Positions 17,706 through 26,417 of a DNA stretch of 64,000 nt are shown here, in pieces. This stretch comes from an uncultured Burkholderiales bacterium. Its GTDB lineage: Bacteria > Pseudomonadota > Gammaproteobacteria > Burkholderiales > Burkholderiaceae_C. The notes below the pieces were generated by a model. It worked only from the letters and a program-made list of their open reading frames with translations. It did not search any database and was not told where the DNA came from. Where the stretch lies: assembly GCA_903871545.1 (NCBI GenBank), contig CAIQHG010000025.1:1-64000 (forward strand). Direction: 5' to 3'. A program made the translations under genes and the position numbers. The first letter of the stretch is position 1. Each line of letters begins with the position of its first letter.

Positions 17706-18155
17706 ATGAAGTGCCCCTTTTGCTCTCATTCGGACACCCCCGTGATTGAAACACGGATGTCTGAGGACGGGGGACTCATTAGGCGCAGACGTCAATGTGG
17801 GAGCTGCGAGAAAAGATTCACAACCTATGAAAAACCAGATGTCGCCTTCCCCTCTATCGTTAAAAAGGACGGCAGGAGAACTGAATTTCAACACGAAAAA
17901 TTAACCGCCTCTTTAAACCTTGCCCTACGTAAGAGACCCGTAAGTGCAGATCAAGTGGCCGCAGCCTTAGAGCGAATAGAGGAAAAACTTCTCGCAACAG
18001 GACAACGCGAAATACCCTCCTCTCGTTTAGGAGAGCTTGTAATGAGAGAGTTAAAAAAAATAGACAAAGTCGCCTACATCCGGTTTGCAAGCGTTTATAG
18101 AAGTTTTGAAGATATTGATGAATTCAGATCTCTCGTAGAAGAGGTTCAAAGGTAA
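17706..18155 (+). CDS. nrdR: Transcriptional repressor NrdR
   Basis: ATP/dATP-sensing repressor of ribonucleotide reductase genes. The 149-residue protein has the N-terminal zinc ribbon (Cys3, Cys6, Cys31, Cys34 within MKCPFC and QCGSCEKRF) and the ATP-cone domain beginning near residue 49 ([10 protein letters not shown]) and ending with [11 protein letters not shown]. It is co-directional with glyA and ribD and likely part of the same transcript. Its NrdR-box targets were not searched for exhaustively; none is obvious in this window. Confidence 0.97.
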   Translation: MKCPFCSHSDTPVIETRMSEDGGLIRRRRQCGSCEKRFTTYEKPDVAFPSIVKKDGRRTEFQHEKLTASLNLALRKRPVSADQVAAALERIEEKLLATGQREIPSSRLGELVMRELKKIDKVAYIRFASVYRSFEDIDEFRSLVEEVQR

Positions 18156-18210
18156 AACTCGTCTTTCCTTGAAACAACCGCCCTTTTAAAGGGATCCTTT
18201 AAGTAATCCA

Positions 18211-19335
18211 ATGCCCTCAAGCGCGCAAGCTCTCCAGTACATGCAACAAGCTCTTGACCAAGCTTTAAAGGCCTTGTACATCACCTCCCCTAATCCACGC
18301 GTGGGGTGTGTGATAGTGAGCCCAGTTGGGATTGTCATCGGACATGGACACACACAAATCGCGGGAGGACCCCACGCTGAGGTCGTAGCACTTGAAAACG
18401 CGCGATCAAATGGTTTTGATCTTAAGGACGCGACGGTATATGTGACTCTGGAGCCGTGTTCGCACACTGGGCGTACCCCTCCGTGCTCAAACGCGCTCAT
18501 TAATGCGGGTGTAAAAAGAGTGGTTGCAAGTTTGGAGGACCCGAACCCTTTGGTACGCGGTAAGGGATTTGCGGCGCTTAGGGCTGCAGGTATCGAAGTT
18601 GAGGTAGGTTTACTCGCTGCTGAGTCAAAACATATCAACGAAGGCTTCATTAAGCGCATGACTGCGTCGACACCTTTTGTGCGCCTTAAAATTGCAAGTA
18701 GTTTAGACGGGGCTACCGCACTTTTAAACGGCAAAAGTAAATGGATAACGGGCGCTTTGGCCAGAGCTGATGGACACGCTTGGCGTGCTAGGTCCTGTGC
18801 TGTGCTTACGGGTATTGGAACTTTGCAAAGTGACAATCCCACTCTAAATGTGAGGGGGATAGTGACCCCGCGTCAACCCAAAGCGGTCGTGATTGACGCT
18901 CAGCTTGATACACCCCCTGACGCAGCGCTCTTTAGTGAGTCCTCTCGGGAAGTACTCATTTACTGTGCCCATGCACAAAGCGCCAAAAAAGCAGCCCTCA
19001 CTCTTAGGGGAGCGACAGTTATAGAAATGCCTGGCACTAAAAATTCAGAGCACGTTGATTTAAAGGAGATGCTGAGAGACTTAGCCCAGCGCCAAATCAA
19101 CGAACTTCACATTGAGGCAGGCGCAGGCCTTAACGCAAGCTTCATCAAAGAGGACTTGGTGGACGAGTTCCTCATCTACGAAGCCCCCATCATCGTTGGC
19201 CCCTCAAAAGGATGGGCTCAGCTCTCAGCCCTTGAAAATTTAGAGGACAGCTCACACCTGCGCTTCATAGAATCCAAATTGATTGGAGAGGATCTATTTA
19301 TTCGCGCTCGTCGGCTTAACATTCACTTAAGCTAA
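18211..19335 (+). CDS. ribD: Bifunctional riboflavin biosynthesis deaminase/reductase
   Basis: Deaminates the pyrimidine product of GTP cyclohydrolase II and then reduces its ribosyl side chain. The N-terminal zinc deaminase domain has GGPHAEVVAL (His55, Glu57) and PCSHTGRTPPC (Cys83, Cys92). The C-terminal reductase domain (about 150-374) includes LKIASSLDGATALLNGKSKWI and EAGAGLNASFI. Length 374 is normal. It starts the riboflavin block ribD-ribE-ribBA-ribH; a 101-base gap separates it from ribE. Confidence 0.96.
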   Translation: MPSSAQALQYMQQALDQALKALYITSPNPRVGCVIVSPVGIVIGHGHTQIAGGPHAEVVALENARSNGFDLKDATVYVTLEPCSHTGRTPPCSNALINAGVKRVVASLEDPNPLVRGKGFAALRAAGIEVEVGLLAAESKHINEGFIKRMTASTPFVRLKIASSLDGATALLNGKSKWITGALARADGHAWRARSCAVLTGIGTLQSDNPTLNVRGIVTPRQPKAVVIDAQLDTPPDAALFSESSREVLIYCAHAQSAKKAALTLRGATVIEMPGTKNSEHVDLKEMLRDLAQRQINELHIEAGAGLNASFIKEDLVDEFLIYEAPIIVGPSKGWAQLSALENLEDSSHLRFIESKLIGEDLFIRARRLNIHLS

Positions 19336-19436
19336 AAGATTCTTTCGCTAACATTCCCTAAGATTGTGCAATTACAGTTGTTTTTTTAAAGTTTAAAGAG
19401 CGATTATTCAACCCAGATCCGGAAAAAAATTAAATC

Positions 19437-20081
19437 ATGTTCACTGGAATCATCACCGCAGTATCTCAAATCATCCGCATTGAGGACTTAGCTCCCCCCA
19501 GCAATTCAGGGGCTGAGGGAGCGCATTTACACGGCAAGCGCCTCACCATTGAGACTCCTAAAGGTTATTTAGAGGACATTCACCTAGGGGACTCAATTGC
19601 ACTTAACGGGGCTTGTATGACCGTTGTCTCTCATCAGGGCAGTGTCTTTAGTGTTGATATTTCAAAAGAATCGCTCACGAAAACTGCCGGACTCGATGAG
19701 TTGGGCCCCGTCAACACGGAGAAAGCGCTCAGAGCCAATGACCGATTAGGTGGACACATTGTCTCGGGCCACGTGGATGATGTTGCTCAAGTCGTCAGCT
19801 TCACACAGGTAGGTGAGAGCTGGGAGCTGAGGGTGCAAATTCCGTTGGCATTCGCCAAATTTTTAGCCTACAAAGGCTCGGTGGTTATTAACGGAGTTAG
19901 TTTGACCGTTAACAAAGTAAGCGACAATGAGGGTGGGTGTGAGATTTCAATAAACATCATCCCACACACCATCGAGCACACAACACTTGGACGCTTGCAA
20001 AGAGGCTCCAAAGTAAATCTAGAAATAGACACTGTTGCCCGCTACGTAGAGAGAATGCTTGCGTTTGAGAAAAAAGCATAA
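19437..20081 (+). CDS. ribE: Riboflavin synthase, alpha chain
   Basis: Dismutates two 6,7-dimethyl-8-ribityllumazines into riboflavin and the pyrimidine precursor. The 214-residue protein starts with the signature MFTGII and consists of two lumazine-binding repeats, the first with GACMTVV and the second with NGVSLTVNKV; GGHIVSGHVD links them. No FMN riboswitch was found upstream. ribBA begins 5-17 bases downstream. Confidence 0.97.
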   Translation: MFTGIITAVSQIIRIEDLAPPSNSGAEGAHLHGKRLTIETPKGYLEDIHLGDSIALNGACMTVVSHQGSVFSVDISKESLTKTAGLDELGPVNTEKALRANDRLGGHIVSGHVDDVAQVVSFTQVGESWELRVQIPLAFAKFLAYKGSVVINGVSLTVNKVSDNEGGCEISINIIPHTIEHTTLGRLQRGSKVNLEIDTVARYVERMLAFEKKA

Positions 20082-20098
20082 AGATTTTGAAACTTATT

Positions 20099-21241
20099 AT
20101 GGACGTCACTAAAAAATCTACGACCGAGTCTTTATCGGCCCACATCTCCTCAGTAGAGGAGATTACTGCTGAGATAAAAGCGGGCCGAATGGTGATCTTA
20201 ATCGACGAGGAGGACCGTGAAAATGAGGGTGACTTGGTCCTTGCAGCAGATTTTGTTAACGCTCAAGCCATCAACTTCATGGCCCGCTTTGGAAGAGGGC
20301 TAATTTGTTTGACGCTAACTAGGGAGCGGTGTGAGCATCTAAATCTGCCCCCCATGGTCACTAAAAACGGGGCCTCTCACGGCACTGCGTTCACGGTCTC
20401 GATAGAGGCAGCCCAGGGGGTCACAACCGGCATCTCTGCTGCTGACAGAGCCCACACCATCAAAACTGCAGTAGACAAAGGCTGCGTCGCCCAGGACTTG
20501 GTCCAGCCCGGTCACATCTTCCCTTTGCAAGCAGTGGACGGCGGCGTTTTGATGAGAGCAGGTCACACCGAAGCGGGTTGTGATCTAGCCCAAATGGCTG
20601 GGTGCTCGCCCGCCTCTGTGATTTGTGAGATTATGAAAGACGACGGCACGATGGCGCGCCTGCCCGACCTAATCGAATTTGCTGGGCAGCATCAATTAAA
20701 AATCGGTACCATCTCCGACCTTATCGCCTATCGAAGTCAAACTGAATCTCTAATCAAAAGAGTTTCAAAAAGAACGATCAACACCGCTCACGGACAGTTC
20801 TTGTTCGCCACCTTTCAAGACCTACCCAGCGAGGGGGTTCACCTAGCTCTCATCAAGGGCGAGTGGGGGAAAGACGAATCGGTGCTTGCCCGTGTGCACG
20901 AACCTTTATCGGTGCTAGATTTGCTTGAATCTAACCGGGGTATGCACTCTTGGAGCCTGGAGGACACCATGCAGCACATCGCTGGTGTGGGCAAGGGCGT
21001 CATTGTGCTCCTTAACTGCGGGGAGAGCGGTACCCAGTTGCTTGCCCAAATTGAGGGAACAGCTCGTGCGGCTCAAGCCCCTGAGAGAGGACGCATGGAC
21101 CTTAGAACCTACGGCATCGGCGCTCAAATTCTTAGAGAATGCGGAGTTCATAAAATGCAACTCATGGGGGCACACCGCAAAATGCCAAGCATGGTGGGGT
21201 ACGGATTAGAGATTACTGGCTATTTGGCAAAGGATAAGTGA
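20099..21241 (+). CDS. ribB: 3,4-dihydroxy-2-butanone-4-phosphate synthase with degenerate GTP-cyclohydrolase-II-like domain (RibBX type)
   Basis: The N-terminal half (about residues 18-215) is an intact Rib[12 protein letters not shown] acidic loop and [12 protein letters not shown] active-site block; it makes the four-carbon unit of lumazine from ribulose 5-phosphate. The C-terminal half resembles GTP cyclohydrolase II but lacks the zinc-binding cysteines (the ECLTGD...RCDCG region reads [13 protein letters not shown] here), so it should not cyclise GTP. This matches the RibBX architecture, with a regulatory or unknown C-terminal role. A genuine ribA must then lie elsewhere. The ATG at 20099 is used; a TTG at 20087 is an alternative. 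The stop overlaps the ribH ATG (TGATG). Confidence 0.9.
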   Translation: MDVTKKSTTESLSAHISSVEEITAEIKAGRMVILIDEEDRENEGDLVLAADFVNAQAINFMARFGRGLICLTLTRERCEHLNLPPMVTKNGASHGTAFTVSIEAAQGVTTGISAADRAHTIKTAVDKGCVAQDLVQPGHIFPLQAVDGGVLMRAGHTEAGCDLAQMAGCSPASVICEIMKDDGTMARLPDLIEFAGQHQLKIGTISDLIAYRSQTESLIKRVSKRTINTAHGQFLFATFQDLPSEGVHLALIKGEWGKDESVLARVHEPLSVLDLLESNRGMHSWSLEDTMQHIAGVGKGVIVLLNCGESGTQLLAQIEGTARAAQAPERGRMDLRTYGIGAQILRECGVHKMQLMGAHRKMPSMVGYGLEITGYLAKDK

Positions 21242-21822
21242 TGCGCCCATACAAAACAAAAGACGTAACCCCAGCTTTAGCTGCTTCTGCTCAAAGTGTA
21301 TCTACGAAGATTAAATCTAAAAAAAGTGGATCTGAAAAGGGCGCCTCTCAAAAGAAAAACATCACCCATTTCTCGGCAAATAAGTCGAGCGTTCATGCCA
21401 AGCACTTTAAAATTGGTATTGTTCAATCTCGTTTTAATGACTCCATTACAAACGCACTGCGAGAGGCTTGCCTAGGGGAGTTAATAAGGCTAGGGGTTTT
21501 AGCCAAACACATTACCTTAGTACAAGTGCCTGGTGCACTTGAGATTGCAATTACACTGCAAACGCTTGCGACTAGGGGAGAGTTTGACGCGCTCATTGCA
21601 CTAGGGTGTGTCATTCGGGGGGAGACCTATCATTTTGAGCTTGTATCCAATGAATCTGCTGCTGGCATCAACCGAGTGAGCTTGGATCATGAGATTCCTA
21701 TTATCAATGCCGTCATCACCACTGAGAATTTGGTTCAAGCATTGGCGCGACAAGAAGAGAAAGGACGAGATGCCGCGCAGGCAGCCGTTGAGATGTCTCA
21801 CCTACTGGAAATTGATCTGTGA
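21241..21822 (+). CDS. ribH: 6,7-dimethyl-8-ribityllumazine synthase with N-terminal extension
   Basis: Condenses the pyrimidine amine with dihydroxybutanone phosphate to make lumazine; forms an icosahedral or pentameric shell. The catalytic core starts at about residue 57 ([14 protein letters not shown]) and includes VPGALEI and [17 protein letters not shown], with the active-site His. Before it is a Lys/Ser-rich extension of about 56 residues ([16 protein letters not shown]) not found in E. coli RibH. Start chosen at ATG 21241, which overlaps the preceding stop; a GTG one codon upstream is possible. The nusB GTG overlaps its stop (GTGA). Confidence 0.95.
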   Translation: MRPYKTKDVTPALAASAQSVSTKIKSKKSGSEKGASQKKNITHFSANKSSVHAKHFKIGIVQSRFNDSITNALREACLGELIRLGVLAKHITLVQVPGALEIAITLQTLATRGEFDALIALGCVIRGETYHFELVSNESAAGINRVSLDHEIPIINAVITTENLVQALARQEEKGRDAAQAAVEMSHLLEIDL

Positions 21823-22400
21823 ACTCACCCACCCACCCGACCCCTGCGACTCAAGCCGGCGATGCCGTTAACCTCGGGGATTCAGCCACTGAACTGACAC
21901 TGCCCATGGGCGGGGAGACAGAACATTTGAGCGAACCACCCGTTCCCATTAAAAAACGACCCTCCGCAAAGGCCTCCCCTCGCTCTCGCTCCAGGGAGTT
22001 TGCTGTGCAAGCACTTTATCAATTCATTGTGGGCAAGAATACGCCTGAGGATGTAGATCAATTTACAAGAGGTCTGAGCGGCTTTAACAAGGCCGACAGC
22101 GTTCACTATGACTTGTTGCTTTACGGGGCGACGCAACACGCTAACGCTTTGGATGAGTTGATCACCCCCTTATTGGATCGCCCCCTCACCGAGATCTCCC
22201 CTATTGAGCGCAGCGTGATGTGGATCGGCGCGTACGAGCTCAAACACTGCATCGACATACCCAGCAAAGTGGTGCTCAATGAATGCATTGAGTTGGCTAA
22301 GGAGTTTGGTGGAACCGATGGACACAAATACGTCAATGCGGTGCTAAACGGATTGGCTCACTCTTTAAGGGCAGCTGAGATGGACCGTGCAAAGGTCTAG
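21819..22400 (+). CDS. nusB: Transcription antitermination factor NusB with N-terminal extension
   Basis: Binds boxA RNA with NusE (S10) to allow rRNA antitermination. The helical NusB fold begins at about residue 59 ([12 protein letters not shown]) and contains [21 protein letters not shown] and [29 protein letters not shown] in two pieces, all conserved. The preceding roughly 58 residues are a disordered-looking Pro/Ser/Lys extension ending in [15 protein letters not shown]. It starts with GTG overlapping the ribH stop by 4 bases, so translation is coupled. ribH-nusB linkage is widespread. Confidence 0.95.
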   Translation: MNSPTHPTPATQAGDAVNLGDSATELTLPMGGETEHLSEPPVPIKKRPSAKASPRSRSREFAVQALYQFIVGKNTPEDVDQFTRGLSGFNKADSVHYDLLLYGATQHANALDELITPLLDRPLTEISPIERSVMWIGAYELKHCIDIPSKVVLNECIELAKEFGGTDGHKYVNAVLNGLAHSLRAAEMDRAKV

Positions 22401-22409
22401 CTGTAATTC

Positions 22410-23612
22410 ATGATGCGCATTACCCAACGAGCTCTTCAAATTGAGCCCTTTTATGTGATGGAGATCGCCAAAGCCGCGGCCCATGTTGCACAAACTACCG
22501 CTTTCAAGTCAAGCGGCAAAGAGATGATTCGCTTAAACATTGGAGAGCCCGACTTTACGGCAGCACCTTTGGTTCAAGAGCGCGCAATGAAAGTAATTCG
22601 CGACGGTACAACTCAGTACACCCACGCTGTTGGCCTGGAGCCGCTTCGTGAGCGTATCAGTGAGTGGTACAGAACAAAGTTTGGCTTAAGCGTAGCAAGT
22701 GAGCGAATCATCATCACCTCAGGCGCCTCGGCTGCACTTCAACTAGCCTGCCTTGCCCTTGTGGAGCAAGGTGATGAGATCTTAATGCCTGACCCATGTT
22801 ATCCGTGTAATCGTCAATTTGTCTTGGCTTGTGGTGGCACGCCAAAGCTCATTACAACGAGTTCGAAAGACCGTTTTCAATTAAATCTAGAGCAAGTTAA
22901 AGAAAACTGGAGCGAGCGCACAAGGGGTGTGCTTCTTGCATCCCCCTCAAACCCAACGGGTACATCAATTGCCCCTACCGTTTTAAAAGATATCGTAGAT
23001 TTCGTTCATTCCAAGGGGGGGGGTTGCATCGCTGATGAGATCTACATAGGACTTAGTTACGAGGAGCAATACGCAAAGAGTGCCCTATCTTTAAGCGACC
23101 AAGTCATCAGCGTTAACAGTTTCTCTAAATACTTTAATATGACGGGATGGCGCCTGGGGTGGATGGTGGTGCCCCAAGCGCTTGTCAGCGCGGTCGAGCG
23201 ACTGGCTCAAAATCTCTTTATTTGTCCTAGCACGGTATCTCAGCACGCAGCACTTGGGTGCTTTGAGCCAGAGAGTTTGGCTCTTTTTGAGCAACGGCGT
23301 GCACAGTTCAAAGCGCGCCGGGATACTTTCGTTCCTGCGCTCAACAAACTTGGACTGCATGTGCCTGTGACGCCGGACGGCGCGTTTTACGCATGGGCTG
23401 ATTGCACAGAGGTTTGCAAAAAACTGGGCCTCTCAGGCAGTTGGGATTTGGCTTTTGAGTTCCTAAATAAAGCCTATGTGGCTGTTGCTCCTGGACGCGA
23501 TTTTGGGGTTCAAAACACAAATCAATATATTCGCTTTTCTACAGCTAGCTCGGGCGCTCAACTTCAAGAGGCGGTGTCTCGTTTGGGGCAACTGATTTTG
23601 GGCAAGCAATGA
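22410..23612 (+). CDS. Class I/II PLP-dependent aminotransferase
   Basis: A 400-residue fold-type I aminotransferase. Family motifs: LNIGEPDFTAAPLV, the SGASAALQLACLAL cofactor-phosphate loop, SPSNPTG, ADEIYIGLSY and the PLP lysine in SVNSFSKYFNMTGWRLGW (about Lys236), with a C-terminal YIRFS arginine that binds the substrate carboxylate. The subfamily is aspartate/alanine-type; substrate cannot be fixed. Its TGA overlaps the ybgC ATG by 4 bases. An aminotransferase between nusB and ybgC is a usual Burkholderiales order. Confidence 0.92.
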   Translation: MMRITQRALQIEPFYVMEIAKAAAHVAQTTAFKSSGKEMIRLNIGEPDFTAAPLVQERAMKVIRDGTTQYTHAVGLEPLRERISEWYRTKFGLSVASERIIITSGASAALQLACLALVEQGDEILMPDPCYPCNRQFVLACGGTPKLITTSSKDRFQLNLEQVKENWSERTRGVLLASPSNPTGTSIAPTVLKDIVDFVHSKGGGCIADEIYIGLSYEEQYAKSALSLSDQVISVNSFSKYFNMTGWRLGWMVVPQALVSAVERLAQNLFICPSTVSQHAALGCFEPESLALFEQRRAQFKARRDTFVPALNKLGLHVPVTPDGAFYAWADCTEVCKKLGLSGSWDLAFEFLNKAYVAVAPGRDFGVQNTNQYIRFSTASSGAQLQEAVSRLGQLILGKQ

Positions 23613-24124
23613 GTTACGGGCACACTGTGCGGGTTTACTGGGAGGACACAGACGCGGGGGGCATTGTTTTTTATGCAAATTATTTAAAGTTCTTCGAGCG
23701 CGCAAGAACCGAGTGGCTCAGATCACTTGGTATCAGTCAGCAAAAAATAAAGAATGAATTGGGTGAGATGTTCGTTGTGAGTGAGACGCACATGAAGTAT
23801 CACGCACCTGCGGTGCTAGATGACAGCTTAGAGATTCACACTCTGATCCTAGAGCGAGGTAGGAGCAGTTTAACTTTAGACCAAAAAGCATTCCTAAAAC
23901 CCCCTCAAACTTCAACCCGTTTCATTGGCAATGAGTTGACTCCAGGCGCTTTTGGGTCTATTGAGAATTACAATAACGACGCTTTGAAGAATTCAACTAA
24001 AGCGCCATCTTTTGCCGGCAAAGAGCTCAAGCTTCTTTGCTCTGGGACCATTCGCATCGGATGGATCAATGTCCAAAGCGGTCGACCTACACGAATACCA
24101 AGTTTAATTTTGGAAAAACTATGA
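23609..24124 (+). CDS. ybgC: Tol-Pal-associated acyl-CoA thioesterase YbgC
   Basis: A hotdog-fold thioesterase of the 4-hydroxybenzoyl-CoA type encoded with the Tol-Pal system in most Proteobacteria. The N-terminal hallmark YWEDTDAGGIVFYANYLKF contains the catalytic Asp. At 171 residues it is about 35 longer than typical YbgC: residues about 95-137 (PPQTSTRFIGNE through NSTKAPSFAGKE) are inserted between strands of the fold. Its ATGA stop/start overlap with tolQ implies translational coupling. Confidence 0.93.
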   Translation: MSYGHTVRVYWEDTDAGGIVFYANYLKFFERARTEWLRSLGISQQKIKNELGEMFVVSETHMKYHAPAVLDDSLEIHTLILERGRSSLTLDQKAFLKPPQTSTRFIGNELTPGAFGSIENYNNDALKNSTKAPSFAGKELKLLCSGTIRIGWINVQSGRPTRIPSLILEKL

Positions 24125-24810
24125 ATCAAGATTTCTCAATCCTTCAACTTGTGATTGGCGCGAGTTGGGTAGTGCAGGCAGTCGTTGCAATACTGCTTTT
24201 CGTGTCCATTCAAAGTTGGGCCGCAATTTTTAGCAAATATTTTTCTCTCAAAAAAGTAAACAGTCTCAATGATGAGTTCGAGCGGGATTTTTGGTCTGGA
24301 AAGAGTTTAAATGAGCTGTTTACCGCTGCCGTTCAAAACTCAAAGACTGCGGGACCTATGGAGCGTATTTTTGCAAGCGGCATGAGGGAATTCCAAAAAC
24401 TACGCGAGCGTAAAGTCACCGACACAGCCCAACTCATGGAAGGCGCTAGGCGCGCAATGAGAGCAAGTATTCAACGCGAGATGGACTCTATTGAGTCCTC
24501 GCTCTCGCTCCTTGCCTCGGTTGGATCTGTGTCTCCTTACGTCGGTTTGTTTGGGACGGTTTGGGGGATCATGCATGCATTTACCGGTCTCGCACAACTG
24601 CAACAAGTAACGCTGGCCAAAGTTGCCCCAGGTATTGCGGAGGCACTTATAACCACTGCGATTGGGCTCTTTGCTGCGATTCCTGCCGTATTGGCCTACA
24701 ACAACTTTGCCAGGGACATAGACCGTGTGTCCAACAAACTTGAAACTTTTATTGAAGAGTTCTCAAACATATTGCAGCGTAACGTGAGCAGTCCTAATAC
24801 TCATCTGTGA
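24121..24810 (+). CDS. tolQ: Tol-Pal system proton channel subunit TolQ
   Basis: Inner-membrane protein that with TolR uses the proton motive force to energise TolA during cell constriction. The 229 residues show three membrane segments: about 18-38, and two near the C-terminal half (SLLASVGSVSPYVGLFGTVWGIM and LITTAIGLFAAIPAVLAYN, both in part). The MotA/TolQ/ExbB proton-channel domain is intact. The ATG at 24121 overlapping the ybgC stop is used rather than a longer in-frame reading from 24037. Confidence 0.96.
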   Translation: MNQDFSILQLVIGASWVVQAVVAILLFVSIQSWAAIFSKYFSLKKVNSLNDEFERDFWSGKSLNELFTAAVQNSKTAGPMERIFASGMREFQKLRERKVTDTAQLMEGARRAMRASIQREMDSIESSLSLLASVGSVSPYVGLFGTVWGIMHAFTGLAQLQQVTLAKVAPGIAEALITTAIGLFAAIPAVLAYNNFARDIDRVSNKLETFIEEFSNILQRNVSSPNTHL

Positions 24811-24884
24811 TGTACATAGTCGCCCTAAATAAGCTTTCAATATTCGCTTTTAAATAAAACCCTGACCAAAACACATCACTCAAC

Positions 24885-25331
24885 ATGCCTGCATTAGCAT
24901 CACGCTCTCACAAAGGTAGACGCACTATAAATGAAATCAATATGGTTCCCTTTATTGACGTCATGCTGGTGCTCTTAATCATCTTTATGGTGACCGCTCC
25001 TCTCATTGCTCCAAGCGTCATTGATGTTCCAAGCGTGGGCAAGGCCTCTCAAGTGCCGGATCAAATCATTACCATTGAGCTGCATAAAGACAAATCCATT
25101 GAGATTAATTCAAAAAATAATTCATCTAAAGAGGGTATTGAAACAAAGTTAAAAGCAACTTTAGAAAACCTTGCTCAGCAAGTGCTCTCACTAGAGGGTG
25201 AGTCCTCAAATACACCGGTTATTATTAGTGCGGACCGGACCCTGGCTTATGAGGAAGTGGTCACCGTCATGGATAAACTCCAAAAGGCTGGAGTCCAACG
25301 AGTGGGTCTATCGGTTCAGCTCCTTGATTGA
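24885..25331 (+). CDS. tolR: Tol-Pal system proton channel subunit TolR
   Basis: ExbD/TolR family, 148 residues. A single N-terminal membrane helix carries the proton-path aspartate in NMVPFIDVMLVLLIIFMV (Asp near residue 26); the periplasmic domain ends in the peptidoglycan-binding-type ADRTLAYEEVVTVMDKLQKAG fold (split here as ADRTLAYEEVV and MDKLQKAG). The N-terminal basic segment (SRSHKGRRTINEIN) faces the cytosol. The 74-base gap after tolQ is unusual for this operon but holds no recognised signal. Confidence 0.96.
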   Translation: MPALASRSHKGRRTINEINMVPFIDVMLVLLIIFMVTAPLIAPSVIDVPSVGKASQVPDQIITIELHKDKSIEINSKNNSSKEGIETKLKATLENLAQQVLSLEGESSNTPVIISADRTLAYEEVVTVMDKLQKAGVQRVGLSVQLLD

Positions 25332-25337
25332 TTGCGC

Positions 25338-26402
25338 ATGAGTCAGTTGATCTCATTTCACGAGTTTGCCCCTCCCAGTGGCAAAAACGCGAGTAAGCAA
25401 TCTATTATCTTCTCGGTCGTGGTTCACATGGCTTTGATTGCTGCGTTGACGTGGGGGGTTTCTTGGAACTATCACTCCAAAAATGACACCACGCAGGCCG
25501 AACTGTGGAGTTCTATTCCCCAACTCGCAGCACCAAAACTGGAGCAACCTCCTGCAGATGCAGTTGAGCCAGTTAAGCCAGTTAAGCCAGTTGAGATCGT
25601 CCCCACCCCACCTCCACCTCCGCCTCCACCGCCTCCTCAATCAGCCCCGTCCCCCGCTCCTGCCCCCCCTCAGCCTGTTGATAACAGGCAAGCCATCAAG
25701 GAGGCGCAGCTTGCAACGGCAAGACTCAAAAAAAATGAGGAAGAGAAATTAGAGAAAGAGCGGCAAGCCAAAATACTGCTGGAGAATGAGCGCTTGAGGA
25801 AAGAGAAACTGGAGAAAGAAAAAGCAGATAAGCTAAAGGCAGAGAAAGAAAAAGCTGATAAGGAAAAAGCTGATAAGGAAAAGGCGCTTAAGGAGAAAGC
25901 AGAGAAAGAGAAAGCAGAGAAAGTAAAGGCAGAGAAAGAGAAGGCTGAAAAAGATAAAAAAGCCAAGGAAAAGTTGGACGCCGCAAGGGAGGAAAAAGAC
26001 GCCGCACGCAAGAAAGTCGAGGACAAAAAGGTAGAGGACCTAAGGCAAGAAAACCTCCAAAAGCTGACAGGTATGGCCGGTGCAAATGGCGCTCCCAACT
26101 CAACTGGAAATGCAACGCGCTCCTCGGGTCCATCGCCCTCTTACGCGGGAAGACTCAAAGGGCGTGTCAAACCAAACATCACTTATCCGGAAATATCATC
26201 CTCTGAGAACCCTTCAGCTGAAGTGTTAGTTAGATTAGCGCCCGATGGCACGATCATCTCTAAGAAGCTAACCAAACAAAGTGGCAACCCAGCGTGGGAC
26301 GCCGCAGTTTTAAACGCAATTGAGAAGACGGAGAGGTTTCCCAGAGACACTGACGGAAGCGTGCCCCAGGAGATTGTGTTTACGTTTAAACCCAATGAGT
26401 AA
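25338..26402 (+). CDS. tolA: Tol-Pal system trans-envelope protein TolA
   Basis: Links the TolQR motor to Pal/TolB and the outer membrane. From the ATG at 25338 the protein has 354 residues: a cytosolic start, a membrane helix at about 22-40, a Pro-rich segment with a ten-Pro run, a long Lys/Glu/Ala helical rod built from near-repeats of EKEKAD and EKEKAE, and a C-terminal TonB/TolA domain (about 255-354) starting near SYAGRLKGRVKPNI. An in-frame TTG two codons upstream is an alternative start. The rod is encoded by short DNA repeats prone to length change. tolB and pal do not follow; aroC converges 15 bases later. Confidence 0.94.
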   Translation: MSQLISFHEFAPPSGKNASKQSIIFSVVVHMALIAALTWGVSWNYHSKNDTTQAELWSSIPQLAAPKLEQPPADAVEPVKPVKPVEIVPTPPPPPPPPPPQSAPSPAPAPPQPVDNRQAIKEAQLATARLKKNEEEKLEKERQAKILLENERLRKEKLEKEKADKLKAEKEKADKEKADKEKALKEKAEKEKAEKVKAEKEKAEKDKKAKEKLDAAREEKDAARKKVEDKKVEDLRQENLQKLTGMAGANGAPNSTGNATRSSGPSPSYAGRLKGRVKPNITYPEISSSENPSAEVLVRLAPDGTIISKKLTKQSGNPAWDAAVLNAIEKTERFPRDTDGSVPQEIVFTFKPNE

Positions 26403-26417
26403 TATTAATTCGATAAT

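Noticed and set aside
19336-19436. Possible FMN riboswitch before ribE
   Set aside because: The gap is only 101 bases and lacks the conserved FMN-element blocks; none was seen before ribD either.
24037-24120. N-terminally extended TolQ
   Set aside because: The extra codons overlap ybgC in another frame and add no membrane segment; ATGA coupling at 24121 is the usual arrangement.
25670-26098. A 142-codon minus-strand open frame rich in Ser and Phe
   Set aside because: It is the mirror of the Lys/Glu-rich repeats of tolA, which naturally read as Ser/Phe on the other strand.
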